From Mesocentrotus franciscanus (Eukaryota; Echinodermata; Echinoidea; Camarodonta; Strongylocentrotidae), in assembly GCA_037976565.1 (NCBI GenBank), contig CP137666.1, positions 54,711,271 through 54,775,270 on the forward strand: a DNA stretch of 64,000 nucleotides, written 5' to 3'. Positions 47,933-59,789 of this stretch are shown piece by piece; position 1 is the first letter of the stretch, and each line of letters opens with the position of its first letter. The translations under genes were made by a program, and so were the position numbers. The notes under the pieces are model-generated. The model ran no database searches. It worked only from the letters and a program-made list of their open reading frames with translations, and was not told where the DNA came from.

Positions 47933-48584
47933 GTGAGTAACATTTAATCATTTTACAATCAATGTTTTAAAATTATTTTCCTGTACAATTTTTCAATGTA
48001 AACTGACAATCTACCTGCTTGTGCAGTGTGAATCCATTTACAATGCACAGTAGTTTTATATTTTCCCAATTTATGGACGATGTTCACTCAGCAAAAAAGG
48101 AAAGAAAGTAGACACTCTTCATTGTTCAAAATTTTCATATTAACTATCAATAACATATACTGAATTATATATCAAATTAAAAAAAAATGAATACTCTACT
48201 AATATCAATTAAGATCAAGTCTTGAAACTTCTTGCTTGGATTGGATGGGCACAATCATTTAACAACTGGAAGGTCCAAATTAAGAGAATTGAGTGCCTGG
48301 GAAATGCAAGATACTTCTCTTTTTAAGTCAATTGTAGTGACAACTTCAAGTGCTCTCTTGAGGAAATGGTGCCTGCAAATGTTTTTATTCCAATCGTAGC
48401 TCTGTATCTCAATACTGTGCTTTATTTTGCAATGTGTTTGTCAGATGAGGATATACTTCTTTTATCAGCCATCTTGTATTTTATCTGTTGCCTTCCCTGA
48501 GTGCCTGGGAAAACTTACAAATTAACACATCATTTGTTTTAAGGAAATTCCATATTCATTTAGTGTCATCTTTCTTGCCCTTAG

Positions 48585-48706
48585 ATCCTCTGTTTACCAG
48601 CTCAGATATAGAATGGGGTACAAGTAAAGTTCTACAACAGCAAAGAAAAGTTGCACAACAACTTGAACTGAGACTAGAGGTACTCCCCAGAATATTGCAA
48701 GATGTG
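48585..48706 (+). CDS. Copy 2 exon 4
   Basis: Same length and phase as copy 1 exon 4; one visible replacement (I to T in LF(I/T)SSD). Confidence 0.85.
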
Positions 48707-48951
48707 GTAAGAAATGCCAGCATATTTTGATGTGATATATTGAAATCCTTGAAATGACTATGACCTGTATAACAATAGTAAATGATGAGTCTCTTGTTTG
48801 TTACCTGAATCTGATCTTGTATGTAGACAGAATATGCTTATGTTTTTTTATATAGAATATTGCAACATTGTAAAAGATCTGTAAATATCTTTGTCATTTT
48901 AGTTTTGTTTTTGATTTAAACAACATTTTCCTTTGTATGACTATTTTGTAG

Positions 48952-49092
48952 GATACGGTAGACGATCTAGATGAAATTGAGAGGTCAACAGGGTATACCG
49001 TGGAACAAATCCGAACACCATTCCTTTCTGTTATTATTCCTGTTTTTAACGAAGGTCCCTTTATACAAGAGACACTCCAAAACGTCACAGAG
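48952..49092 (+). CDS. Copy 2 exon 5
   Basis: 141 nt, encoding the same DTVDDLDEIE and SVIIPVFNE segment as copy 1. Differences are synonymous. Confidence 0.87.
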
Positions 49093-49867
49093 GTTAGTCC
49101 ATGTAGCATGTTTTATTTTTAGTTTGGGGGGTAAAATGCTGATAACAGTTATGTGAGATAAACGTCATATGTATGCCGATAGATGCATGTTTATTCTGTG
49201 CAAAGTCTATTTACTTTGTAGTAGTGATTAAGATGAGTGATATGGGCCTGCTTCCTTTTAGTTTGTATAGATTTAGGAGGAGGTCTAAAAATATTTCCTG
49301 TTGATTTAAGGGTAATAATCTTGTATTGGACATGTGATTAATAGAACAAATTAGTAAAAATACAAACAATTTATGTAAATGTTATTGATCTGAATATTTA
49401 ATTATCACCAAGTTCATCAGTGTCCTTATTTGAAAAGTGGAGAAAATAGTTTACCCTTTGATCAATGTGAAGTGTTAATGATCAACCCATATTTACAATA
49501 AAAGTGTATCAAAAGTGTAAGAAATGTGTAAGATTTTATTCCATAAAGGTTTGTGAAGGAAATGTTTAAAGCATATTTCATGCATTTTTCATAATGTTTG
49601 CAATTGTAGGAGGTTTCCTTTGTTTTTTCATGTACAGGATTTGAATGATTGAAACTGTGAAACATGATGTACACACTGTTAGGTGATATCTGTCTGGGAA
49701 TATTATGATTTTCATTAAGTCCTAAACATTTAATGACATAGTTTTTTTAAAACTCAATCGGACATAGCTCTTAGTATATTCAAAAACTTGAATAGAGGGG
49801 CAGTGCAGTGGGGAGGGGTAAGACAATGGAGGATATATTAGTCTGTTTTCACTCCCTTTCCATTTAG

Positions 49868-50000
49868 CGATGTTCTTTCCCAACCTTTATGGAGATCATA
49901 ATCTGTGATGGAGGAAGTGAAGACAACACAAGCGAACTTGTCACAGAATTTGCCAAGAATAATGAAAGAGTCCCTATAAAACTTATTACAGGGTTAAAAG
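49868..50000 (+). CDS. Copy 2 exon 6
   Basis: 133 nt with the CDGGSEDNT motif, same phase as copy 1. F to L near the end (IK(F/L)ITG). Confidence 0.87.
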
Positions 50001-50329
50001 GTAAGAAACTGAACAATGATATTGATAGAAGGAGTCATTCATGTAGGTTGTAACATTGATATCAAAGGTAGTTTAATTAAGTTTAATAGTTCTCAAGTAA
50101 ATCATCTGCTTAAGATCTCAGTGAAAACAGAATATTACACCTATATTTTCATTCAGTGATATTAAAGGTAAAACATAGATATATTTGGAATATTTCAGAT
50201 CTATAGATGGAAAGTTGTTTGGTTGTTTATGTAAAGCATATGTACCAGGATTCGTTGCATCCTAAGAGAAAGTACAACAAAAAGTGAGTAATTAAGGTAA
50301 AGGTCAATGCTAGTGAAAGAGTTAGTTTA

Positions 50330-50911
50330 AAGGGCAAGTCCACTCCAAAAATAACTTACTTTCAATAAAAGCAGAAAATCAGACAAACCAATCAAAAAAA
50401 GTTTGAGCAAAATCGGATAACTAATAAGAAAGTTATAAATTTTTGAAAAAGTATGTAAAACTTTGGAACAATGAGAATCACAACACAAATTGCCAAGATG
50501 GTTATCAGTTTGTTACGTCATGTCCTCACAACTTATCAATTGCTTTATATAGTTTAATCCCATTAATTTCCCTTTTTATCCCCCAAAACTTGATTTCCCA
50601 ATGCCTTTGCCCAGGTTATATGATTTGTATCATATTGCGTGCATGACATTTCCCAAAAACTTTTATGAATTTTGAAGAATTGATACTATTTTCTGAATAT
50701 TGTATTTCATAATTATTGATTTTTATATAAATAGTTTATCAAAATTCAATTTTTCATGATTTAATTGGACAAAAATTACTCTTTATTTGTGCATCCACAC
50801 AAAAACATATTACTAACAATCTAACTTGGATGCTGATGTGAAGAAATATGATTCTTAGGGTGAAAATAGGAAATTTATATTATCATTATAAAGAAAATAA
50901 TTATTGGATAG
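50330..50911. repeat. MITE half, left of the LTR element
   Basis: Starts AAAGGGCAAGTCCACTCC and contains GTTTGAGCAAAATCGGATAA; the inverted counterpart is at 56400-56452 on the far side of the LTR element. Copy 1 lacks both. Confidence 0.65.
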
Positions 50912-51150
50912 TGTCAAACAAGCATTAATAAGTCCAAGCACACTTTGGTATAAAGTTCAACATCAACATAATGGTTTTATTAGGTGAATAACACCGGCCA
51001 CACAACTGGCTGGTCCGGAACCGCCATGATCAAATATGAGCGGGATAAGTTGTACGCGTATACATTATGACATCAGCTACGTCACTGCGTGTATGCGTGT
51101 ACGTCACTGCGTGTACGTCACTGCTCATGCATATATGACATATTACTACT
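50912..51150 (-). repeat. 3' LTR
   Basis: 239 bp, about 30 bp longer than the other LTR owing to repeats of GTGTACGTCACTGC. No clear polypurine tract lies beside it. Confidence 0.8.
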
Positions 51151-53428
51151 GTCGTAGTGCGTGGTGAGACAGTAAATGAAGCCCAAGGGACGTTTGTTAG
51201 TGTAACTGGTGCTTTATTCATAAACCGTTGATTCTCGGTATCCACACGCAGAAACAAAAACCCTGCAATTGGCAGAATAATAAAACAAAATATGTCTTAG
51301 TATTTCAAACAATTATAAATGTCATCTTTACAAACACAGGATTATCTTGATGAAAATAAAACAAATTACTAAACAGAGATATTGTTATCCTCTTGATTAA
51401 ATATCATATAAAGTAATTACAAATTGATCTCCAAATCAAATCTGTTTCATCTTGATTCTCTTGTATAATCACTGAAATCAAATATTATAGTCATTTACTT
51501 GAATGACATAATTAAATCTAAACATCAAATCAGCTGTAAGAATCTCATTAATATAAATCTAGCAATCAGAGCACCGATCATACTTGTATCAGACCACCAT
51601 AAAAATACATGCATTAATCAAAAGTATTTATAATACGCTGGATCAATCTGCCCCATTGTCCCACAACATCGGAATATAGACCTATTTAATGTAAACACTC
51701 TGCACAATTAGACTCAGTAAAGTTACACAAAGTCTGTTACAAACTTCTAACAGAATGTCATCAAAACGTACACAAAGTCTACAGCAACTAACCCACTGAA
51801 GCCCTCAACTACAGTCCGGCACCCTCAAGGGAAGAAGGAAAACATCGATCAAGCAGCCATCAATCTACTCAGTACTCAGCAACACAAACTGCAACATGCA
51901 AGTCCTCTTGCCCCTATAATAATGTAACAACAATAAAAGTTACAAGTATTTGCTCTCTAAATCACACTAATGTAAGTTCTCATATCATCTACAGCTAAAG
52001 GGAAATAACTAGACATGTCTATATGCATCACGGGAAAATATCAACAATATTCTTCATATCGTACATCTAAGGTATATAAAACTATCTTCAACTCACATCT
52101 ACGAGTCAACTCTGGGCGCCGCCATCTTTTTGGTTTGTTTACAGTTTGCGCCCTCAACATCAACATACATTACTACTTCACATGTGTGCGAAATACAAAA
52201 AAATGGGATAATTAATCTTTAAATTATCTTTGCGATCTCTCTAAGTATCTTTTCCAATATATGTCGAAAGAAAATGTTGCATAGACAATTTTAGCACAAA
52301 CTTCTCTAACAATTTATGTATAAACAGCGTAATATGACCAAATTAATGCCCTAACCAAAACTTCTGTTCAACATCATTAACAGGCATTCTTATTATCATA
52401 ATTACTTCAAACAGACATCTATATCCACCTCAAACTATGCATTATCATTCACTTTGATACAGGATTAAACTAAATATCCATTTCTTACTTACTCATAAAA
52501 ACTGCCAAACAGTTGATCCAAAACCCTCACTTCAAAGTAACCGCGTGTCTCTCTAATTAATACAGGCACAGCAAAAACATGCGCTCCACTAGTAACCTTG
52601 ACCGTGACAAAATGTGCTTCAATGTGTGTTAAGATATTAACGTGGGCGGCGTATTACTCAATCAATTATCCATCCGCGAAACCATGTGTAACATGGGTGT
52701 AAACTAATCTGGATAATCGGACAAGTCCGCAATCTACGTAAAATACAAACTAGTCCACATTCCCATACTACATCTCCCCTTTCATACAAAAGAAAACAAT
52801 GTATCTGGAGTGTTTCCTGAATAAACATCATGCATCACTGATATCATTTTGGCTATTCATATCTTAGGTTTTGAGGAATCACAGTTTTTTACCATTTCTG
52901 AACATGTGTATATAAACTCCCTCAACATAAAATCCCTGATTTCGGTTCCTTTGAATTATTCAAGTATCCTTACAAACATATCCAATAGTCATCAGTCAAT
53001 TATATGAACAATAACAAACAGAATTTTGTAACTGTATAGCTTTTATACATTCTTTTGTTTCAACACCATTAAATCCAACTTGGTATAATAAACACATATC
53101 ATGTTTAATCTTAACATATCAAGACTAGTATTATACATCATGTTTACTTCATATGTCAACCCAATTCTGCATATGTACAACTCCGTGGAAATAAGAATGT
53201 TATACATTTCAACTTTTATTTTAAAATGCAAAACGTGTGAATGTTGAAACTGTATGACTATACATGAACAGTTAATATCATAAACTCAGAATAACAATGT
53301 TATCATTTGCAGGTGAATGTACTATATCATGCAAGTACATGTACTGTATCTAGAGACTTAGGTACATATATATAGTGATCAGTTTTAATTTACAAACTGC
53401 AAGAAGTAAATTTCTCATTTCTTCTCAA
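51151..53428. other. 3' untranslated interior of the LTR element
   Basis: AT-rich without coding frames; includes TACATCTCCCCTTTCATACA, similar to the decayed element at 42.2 kb. Confidence 0.4.
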
Positions 53429-53549
53429 TTAGTCGATCAGGCGTTTTAACCAATCGTCCTGATCTAGTGTGATACCCATTAATTCCTGGTTGATTTGCGG
53501 GGTTAGTTTGGTCATTTGTCTTTGGAAGTGAGGGCGTTCTGTCTTTATT

Positions 53550-53741
53550 TTACTTTGGTATGTCGAACCGGACATGCTTCTGCGGTTGTCCAAGACTACG
53601 CAGGTCTCTTCTATTACGGCGTAGAACACTTCCACTTAGTGTCCGTATCATGTATGATCTGGGTTCATGGCACTGTTCGATAACAGTTGCTGGTTTCCAC
53701 GTTCCAGATCCATGATCTAGCATCGTCACTTTCTGACCCAA
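53550..53741 (-). pseudogene. Post-integrase segment of the LTR element
   Basis: A frame with GQKVTMLDHGSGTW, PRSYMIRTLSG and LRRNRRDLR, the segment that follows the core in gypsy integrases. A frameshift separates it from the core. Confidence 0.75.
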
Positions 53742-53864
53742 AGTCAGTGGGGTAGATCTCTAACTCCTCTTGCATCAAATACTTCCTTCTGCCTCTCTTG
53801 GCATTGTTGGAGTTTCTCGTAGACTTCATCACGGTGTGGTGAGTGATTCACCTTCATGGGTAGG

Positions 53865-54390
53865 TTACTCCTGAACTTTCCCCTGTAGTAGTTCAGCTGT
53901 TGATGGTAAACTACTGTCAATAGGTGTTGTTCTCAAACACAGTAGGGCAAGCTGTGGATTGCCTCCAGTCATCTTCACTTTCTTCAGAGTTGCTTTGACT
54001 GTCTGGATTGCCCTCTCTACAAGTCCATTGCTCTGTGGATAATGAGGACTTGATGTCACATGTTGAATGTTCCACTGCTCTGTGAAACTCTTGAATTCTC
54101 GACTGGAGAATTGTGGTCCATTGTCGCTAACAATCTTCAAGGGTATGCCTTGCTCACTGAATATGTTCTTTGTGATTCGAACAATAGTCGAGCTGGTGCA
54201 ACCACCTCTGATCTTCCTTACCACAGGAAACTTAGACCAGTAGTCTATGACGATGAGATACTCGTCACCTTCAAAGTGGAACAAGTCCGTTCCAACTGTT
54301 TCCCATGGATGATGGGGTACTTCATGCTGAAGTAGTGGCTCATTCTGCTGAGCGTTTTGTAACTCATTGCATGCTTGGCAAGAGCTCTTC
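53865..54390 (-). pseudogene. Integrase of the LTR element
   Basis: Begins with the second half of the zinc finger (CQACNE), then PWETVGTDLF, IVSDNGPQFSS and SPHYPQSNGLVERA, giving the D, D and E catalytic residues. The HH half of the zinc finger is lost in the deletion that removed reverse transcriptase. Confidence 0.85.
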
Positions 54391-54499
54391 TTGCTTCTTG
54401 CTGGTGTACATAATGTACCGAGGCTCTATCCAGACTGTTCAACTGACTCATATGCGAGTCACTAGCCTCATGTGTCCTGGCTAATGATGCAGCTTCATC

Positions 54500-54976
54500 T
54501 TACTTGAGATGCACATCTTTGCTAAGTAGGATCTTTTGTACCTGTGGGTGCCTGATCCCAGCAATCAAAACTTCAATGATCCTCTCCTCAACAGACTCTT
54601 CAGTTTTAAAATTGCACTTTGCTGCTTTTGTGTGGCATCTTAGAACAAATTCATCAATAGTCTCTGATGCCCCCTGTCTATACCTCTGGAACTCCAATCT
54701 ATGGATCCAAAAATTCTCCTGGGGCTCTAGCTGGGTGGAGAATGCTTCCCAAACGTTCTTGGGGTCGCTCAGTTCTTCTTCTGTCATCTTCCACGTATTG
54801 AACATCCTAAGTCCTTTAACTCCTGACCATAATATCACGTAGGTATGCTGTTCCTCTTTAGGAGTCTTTTTTATTTTGAACCACAAGTTGGCAACTTGTT
54901 TAAACTCTCGCAATGCTTGCGAACTGTCCGGGTTGGACCAGTCCATCCTGGGACTTGGAATAGCTCCACTAGCCAT
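54500..54976 (-). pseudogene. gag-like ORF of the LTR element
   Basis: 158 codons starting MASGAIPSPRMDWSN, with NLWFKIKKTPKEEQ and RQGASETIDEFVLRCH, the retrotransposon gag helical domain. No zinc knuckle is seen: an in-frame TAA interrupts it and the frame then runs into the deletion junction. ATG and surrounding context are good. Confidence 0.75.
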
Positions 54977-56102
54977 GGCAATACCTGTTATTGAAACCTT
55001 ATTAAGAGAACATTAGCAGTGCAAACAATTGCTTAATACAGGTTCAAATACAACTTTACAGGTAAAAGACATTTGCCATATGTGAACAAAACTTTTGTCA
55101 TCCAATTTAGCATACACTTCCACATAGCATACAAATCCATATGTGAACAGACCTTTTAAACATTATGACTCAATATGACATTTATCTCAAGTCATGCAAC
55201 AAAAATACTGTACGTTACAACAGTAGAACTAGAACCACATTGATACAAATACCAATATTCAACAGGATCTAGATCCTAATCTACATGACATGAAAATGAA
55301 TTCACACACTGTTGTAAGTGCTAGTCTTACTCTAGTCTTAATTAGGGTCTAGTCTTAGTCTTACTCTTAGCCTAGGCTTAGGCCTACAGACTACACATGC
55401 ATGAATAAATTCAAATGAGTCAACTCGAGTCCATACTCCATAGATTCTAGATCTATCATCTAGTCCATAAATCCGTGCAGCATGCAGTTATGTTATAATA
55501 TTAGTTTTATTACTCTGCAACAATCCTGACTCGTTATATGGTCTAGCTTTAGTCATTTAGAGTTCAAATTTAGCGTTCATAACTTCGTGTTCAAGCCCAA
55601 GTCTTGCTCTCTGACTGAGTCTCAGTCTGACCATCCCAACCGTAACTTGTCCAGTCCTGAATCTTGACTGCTCTGTGGGACCTACACAGTAAAATCATAC
55701 ACACACATCTGGTCAGATCCGCTGCTCAGCATAGCATTCAATCTTGGTCCAGGTCAGATCTGAATCCTGCTCACCAGCATTAGCCTCTAGGCTAGGGTCT
55801 AGCGTTCCTGGTCCAGGTCGGGACTTCCAACTAGCCACCATGCTCACTCGATCGAGACAACAGCATCATCGAAATGTACACTGCTACACAGTCTAGTCCA
55901 AGTACTCACAGTTAGTTCTCGGCAGTCCGATCGCTCAAAATTGGATCACACACAAAACGAATAGGCTGAGCCTTATAACCGGCAGACGACAAGTCACTGT
56001 CTATACTCATTGCGCTGCAGCCCGAACGAAGCAAACTCGTTCCATATCTGTCCAAGATATCAATTGATCCATTGTCATAAAACCATCACAGCACAGGTCC
56101 GC
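54977..56102. other. Leader region of the LTR element
   Basis: Between the gag start and the primer-binding site. No frame; stretches of CTTAGTCTTACTC and CTAGATCTA words. Confidence 0.4.
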
Positions 56103-56120
56103 ATCCCACCGCTGCCACCA
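56103..56120 (-). promoter_or_regulatory. Primer-binding site complementary to tRNA-Leu 3' end
   Basis: The 18 bases next to the 5' LTR read, on the plus strand, ATCCCACCGCTGCCACCA, which equals the 3' end of a eukaryotic tRNA-Leu including CCA. This fits the minus orientation of the element. Confidence 0.8.
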
Positions 56121-56329
56121 TGTCAAACAAGCACTAATAAGTCCGAGCACACTTTGGTATAAAGTTCAACATCAACATAATGGTTTTATTAGGTGAATAA
56201 CACCGGCAACACAACTGGCTGGGCCGGAACCGCCATGATCAAATATGATAAGTTGTACGCGTATACATTATGACGTCAGCTACGTCACTGCGTATATAGT
56301 AGCTCATGCATATATGACATATTACTACA
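56121..56329 (-). repeat. 5' LTR
   Basis: 209 bp, in element orientation starting TGTAGTAATATG and ending GTTTGACA. Differs from the 3' LTR by substitutions and length changes, so the insertion is not very recent. Confidence 0.8.
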
Positions 56330-56551
56330 GATAGTGAGGACCATACGTCACAGACTCATGAGTGAGTTGCCAATTTGTGTAGTGATTTTCAAAGTTTTTC
56401 ATGTCATTAAAAATTCATAACTTTCTTATTAGTTATCCGATTTTGCTCAAACTGAAAATGAAATAGTAAATTTGTTCTTTAATAGATATGGATTTATTTT
56501 GTACTTAGGGATAGAAACTAGAATGATATTCTGTATTTTCTTTTTCTTTAG

Positions 56552-56737
56552 GTAGGGGTAGACAACTAAACAAAGGTGCTATGTATTCCAAAGGAGACAA
56601 TCTTCTTTTCTTACATGCTGACACCAAGTTACCTCAAGGCTTTGATGCATCAGTGGTTCTTACACTCTCCACTCCTGGGGTGAGTGCAGGGGCCTTACGT
56701 TTGCTGTGGACTTCAATCATTGTTCAGAGTCAGAGAG
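56552..56737 (+). pseudogene. Copy 2 exon 7, one T deleted after HADT
   Basis: 186 nt against 187. The GRGRQLNKGA and HADT motifs are intact; the deletion lies in GAFKF. It is separated from exon 6 by 6.5 kb because of the retroelement insertion. Confidence 0.85.
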
Positions 56738-56867
56738 GTAAGAGCTTGTGATGAATATCTTTCAGCCAGTATTTCTTTTGAACAGCGTCAGTGATGTCTT
56801 TATTCATATATTATCATATTATTTTATCTCTGATCTTTACATTGTGCTGAGAATGCTTGGAAGTTAA

Positions 56868-57205
56868 AGTGTACCAATCACCAAAACATGTTTCACTATT
56901 GATGTAAAGGTTTCAAAATATGGGCTTCAAAAATTACTTCTGCAAAAAGATATTGCAGTTTAAGTACACATTACAACTGTTTCTTGAGTAAACTATTCGA
57001 TGCACACATACATGTACGTGCTCTCATAGAATTGGGCGTGCATGGAGCACAAGCCCGACTTGGGTTCCGTGCATAGCATTTTATGTTATCCATTATTTTC
57101 TTCATGCTTAAGTGTTACCTGATAGAATTCCAGGTAATATTTTTTAAGGTTGATTTTATACATTCTAGCTATACACAAATAATAATTTCAGGTGATTGGT
57201 ACACT
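56868..57205. repeat. TTAA-flanked MITE, family 2, in intron 7 of copy 2
   Basis: Orthologous in position to 5612-5945. Confidence 0.7.
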
Positions 57206-57254
57206 TTAATGCAGATATAACATGGGCAATTCAAATTATTGTATTTTTCCTCAG

Positions 57255-57336
57255 GTCTCAGTTTGGTTACTCCAAACTATTTGCATTGAGATGAAGGTGT
57301 TAGAATGGGGAACCAACTGGAGGGCTAACATCATGG
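57255..57336 (+). pseudogene. Copy 2 exon 8, one T deleted in FAFEM
   Basis: 82 nt against 83. The shift creates TGA at the ATGAAG site of copy 1. Splice sites are intact. Confidence 0.85.
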
Positions 57337-57815
57337 GTATGTAATTCTATCATTGCTCTGTGATAATTCTTAGCACTTTGATATAATGCTCATTCTGGCT
57401 AACCACTTTTGGTACGAAAAAAAAAGGAAATTCTTCTTTCAACACTAAATCAATTTTACTTTTACCTTTATTTACTTTCCTTTTACTTTTTCCTTTCCAA
57501 AATGATTTTAACAGCATTTTAAGTATTTGTGTAAAAATTCTCTTCAGAATTTGAATCAAGTATTTTCAGACACATAGCAAGGATAATTTTAAACTACAAT
57601 TATAAGTGTTACTCTTAGTGCCCCATAAGTGGATTCATTTTTTTTTCTTCTCCAATTTCATAAACATGCAACAGAACCTCCAATTGTAGGATTTCATATG
57701 TATCATTGTTAGGGTAGTATGTTAATCCATGCCAAAGTTCATGTTGTTAGAAAAACTTTGCAAACGGGATACAGTCCTTTAAATATGATAAATCATTTTT
57801 TATACTGTTGTGCAG

Positions 57816-57913
57816 AGCTTCCCTATGGAAACCAGGCTTTGTTCATGACTAGGACCTTATTCAAAAGCGTTGCCATGTTTCCTGATTATTTAATCATGGA
57901 AGATTATGAAATG
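57816..57913 (+). CDS. Copy 2 exon 9, PYGNQ variant
   Basis: 98 nt, same phase. GAC to AAC changes the conserved PYGDQ to PYGNQ; MEDYEM is unchanged. Confidence 0.87.
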
Positions 57914-59789
57914 GTATGTATACTTATTATTATTATTATTGTCCTAATTACCGAAACCACAAGCTAGAATGAATGAGTAGGTGTACAATGCATGATATGA
58001 TGGATGGAGTAGTACAGATGATGTTGGTGACCGAGTTTGTTTCATTACAAACTTTATTTAGGCAATTCAGTAAATTTGGTTTATAATCAGATCAATTATC
58101 ATGTTATTATAATGTTATATTTATGATATTTTGTTTGACCAAAGCCCTACTAAAGCTAGAATTAATTGTACTAAAATATTTGATGTAGTCAGTGATATTT
58201 GATAAAATGGGACTTGCCTATTTATAGTTTTATTTGATAGTGTCACTGGCGTACTGGTGGGGGGGCTTGGGGGGGCGCTAGCCCCCCCAAATAAAATTAA
58301 ACCATGACTTATGGCAAAGAAAAAGGAAAAAAAAGAGAGAGAAGGAAAAGAAGGGAAAGGGAAAGAGGAGAGAAAGGGAAAGAAAGAAGAGGAAGAAGAA
58401 AGAAAATGGGGAAAAGAAGGAGATCGGGGAGGCGAAAGGGCCTTGCTTACCGGGCTGTTGCCCCCACATCAAAAAAATAAGAGAAGGAAGGAAGAGAAAG
58501 AAAAAGGACAACAGAAAAAAGGAAAGAGATAAAGGGAAGGAAAAAAAGAGGAAGAAGAAGAGAAAAGAAGGGCGGATATCAGTTGCAATTTTCCCGCCAA
58601 CAAGCTGTGGATCGGGGGGGGGGCAAAAGGCCCTTGCCTCCCCGCCCCGACAAAAAAGAGAGAAGTGACAGGAAAGAGGATAGTTAAAGGGAACAAAAAA
58701 GAGGAAGAAGAAAAGAAAAGGGTGAAAAGAAGGGAGATCAGTTGCGATTAATCCCGCCAACAACATGTGGGGGGGGGCGGAAGGCCCTTGCCTCCCCCTA
58801 GCAAACCTAAAACAGAGAGAAGGGAGGGAAGGGAAAGGGAAGGGGGAGGGAAAGGTAAGGAAAGAAAGAGAGAAACAAGATAGGTAAGGGAGATCAGTTG
58901 CGATTTTCCCGCCAATGAGGTGTAGACCGGGGGTCACTGGCGCACTGATGGGGGGTGAGCCAATTAATGTCCTGCCAGTGTCACAATAAAATTCAAACGT
59001 GGTTCATTTCTAATTCGATACCGGTGATTTACAAATGTTGCTGAAATGACATAATTTTCCGATTTTTCTTCACCTTTTAGTAAATTATACTTTTTATGCG
59101 TTTGTTGGAAAATTACAAATTCCTTAATTTACAGTCAGGCAAGAAATATGCTTATTTAGAGGCCTACATGGCAGGGCCCGCAAAACGACGGGGCTCCGGG
59201 GCCTCGAGCTCCGCCCCCACACTTTTTGGAAAAAGTATACTAAAGAGATAGAAAGAAAGAGAGAAAGAATAGTGACCTGCCAGTGTCACAAAATAATGAG
59301 GTATCAAAATATGCTCATCTGACCTTGATTAAATGCCTAAAACCCCTGAGCTTCCGGGAGCTCTGTCCCCTGGATTCTACCTATAGGGCCCTAAGGCGGG
59401 CCCCAGGATGCTCATCTAACAGTAATTTAACGCCTAAAACCCCTGAGCTTCCAGGGGCTCTGCCCCCTGGACCCAACCAATGGCCCTAAGTCAGGCCCCT
59501 GGATACTCATCTGACAGTAATTTATTGCCTAAAACCGCTGAGCTTCGGGGCTTCGCCCCCTGGACCCCACGCCAATTAGTGACCTGCCAGTGTCACAAAT
59601 AGGGTATCAAAATATGCTCATCTGACCGTAATTAAATGCCTAAAACCCTGAGCTTCCGGGGGCTCCGCCCCCTCAACCCCACCAGGGGGCTTAGGCGGGC
59701 CCCTGAATGCTTAATGACCGTTATAAAATGCCTCAAATCCCTGGGTTTCAGCCCCCTCGACCCCACGCCAATTAGTGACCGGCCAGTGT

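Larger units (their letters stand above)
50912..56329 (-). mobile_element. Ty3/gypsy-like LTR retrotransposon, internally deleted, minus orientation
   Basis: LTRs at 50912-51150 and 56121-56329 share TGTCAAACAAGC at one end and GACATATTACTAC at the other. The element is flanked by a 5-bp duplication GATAG at 50907-50911 and 56330-56334. Reading leftwards from the right LTR: a primer-binding site, untranslated leader, gag, then directly the integrase zinc finger, integrase core and post-integrase domain. Protease, reverse transcriptase and RNase H are missing, so it cannot move alone. It sits within a MITE in intron 6 of gene copy 2 and is absent from copy 1. Confidence 0.88.

Noticed and set aside
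58278..58937. 219-codon minus-strand frame rich in F, L, S and P
   Set aside because: Complement of GA-rich low-complexity blocks inside a hAT-like element; the same composition recurs at 19170-19920 with different residues.
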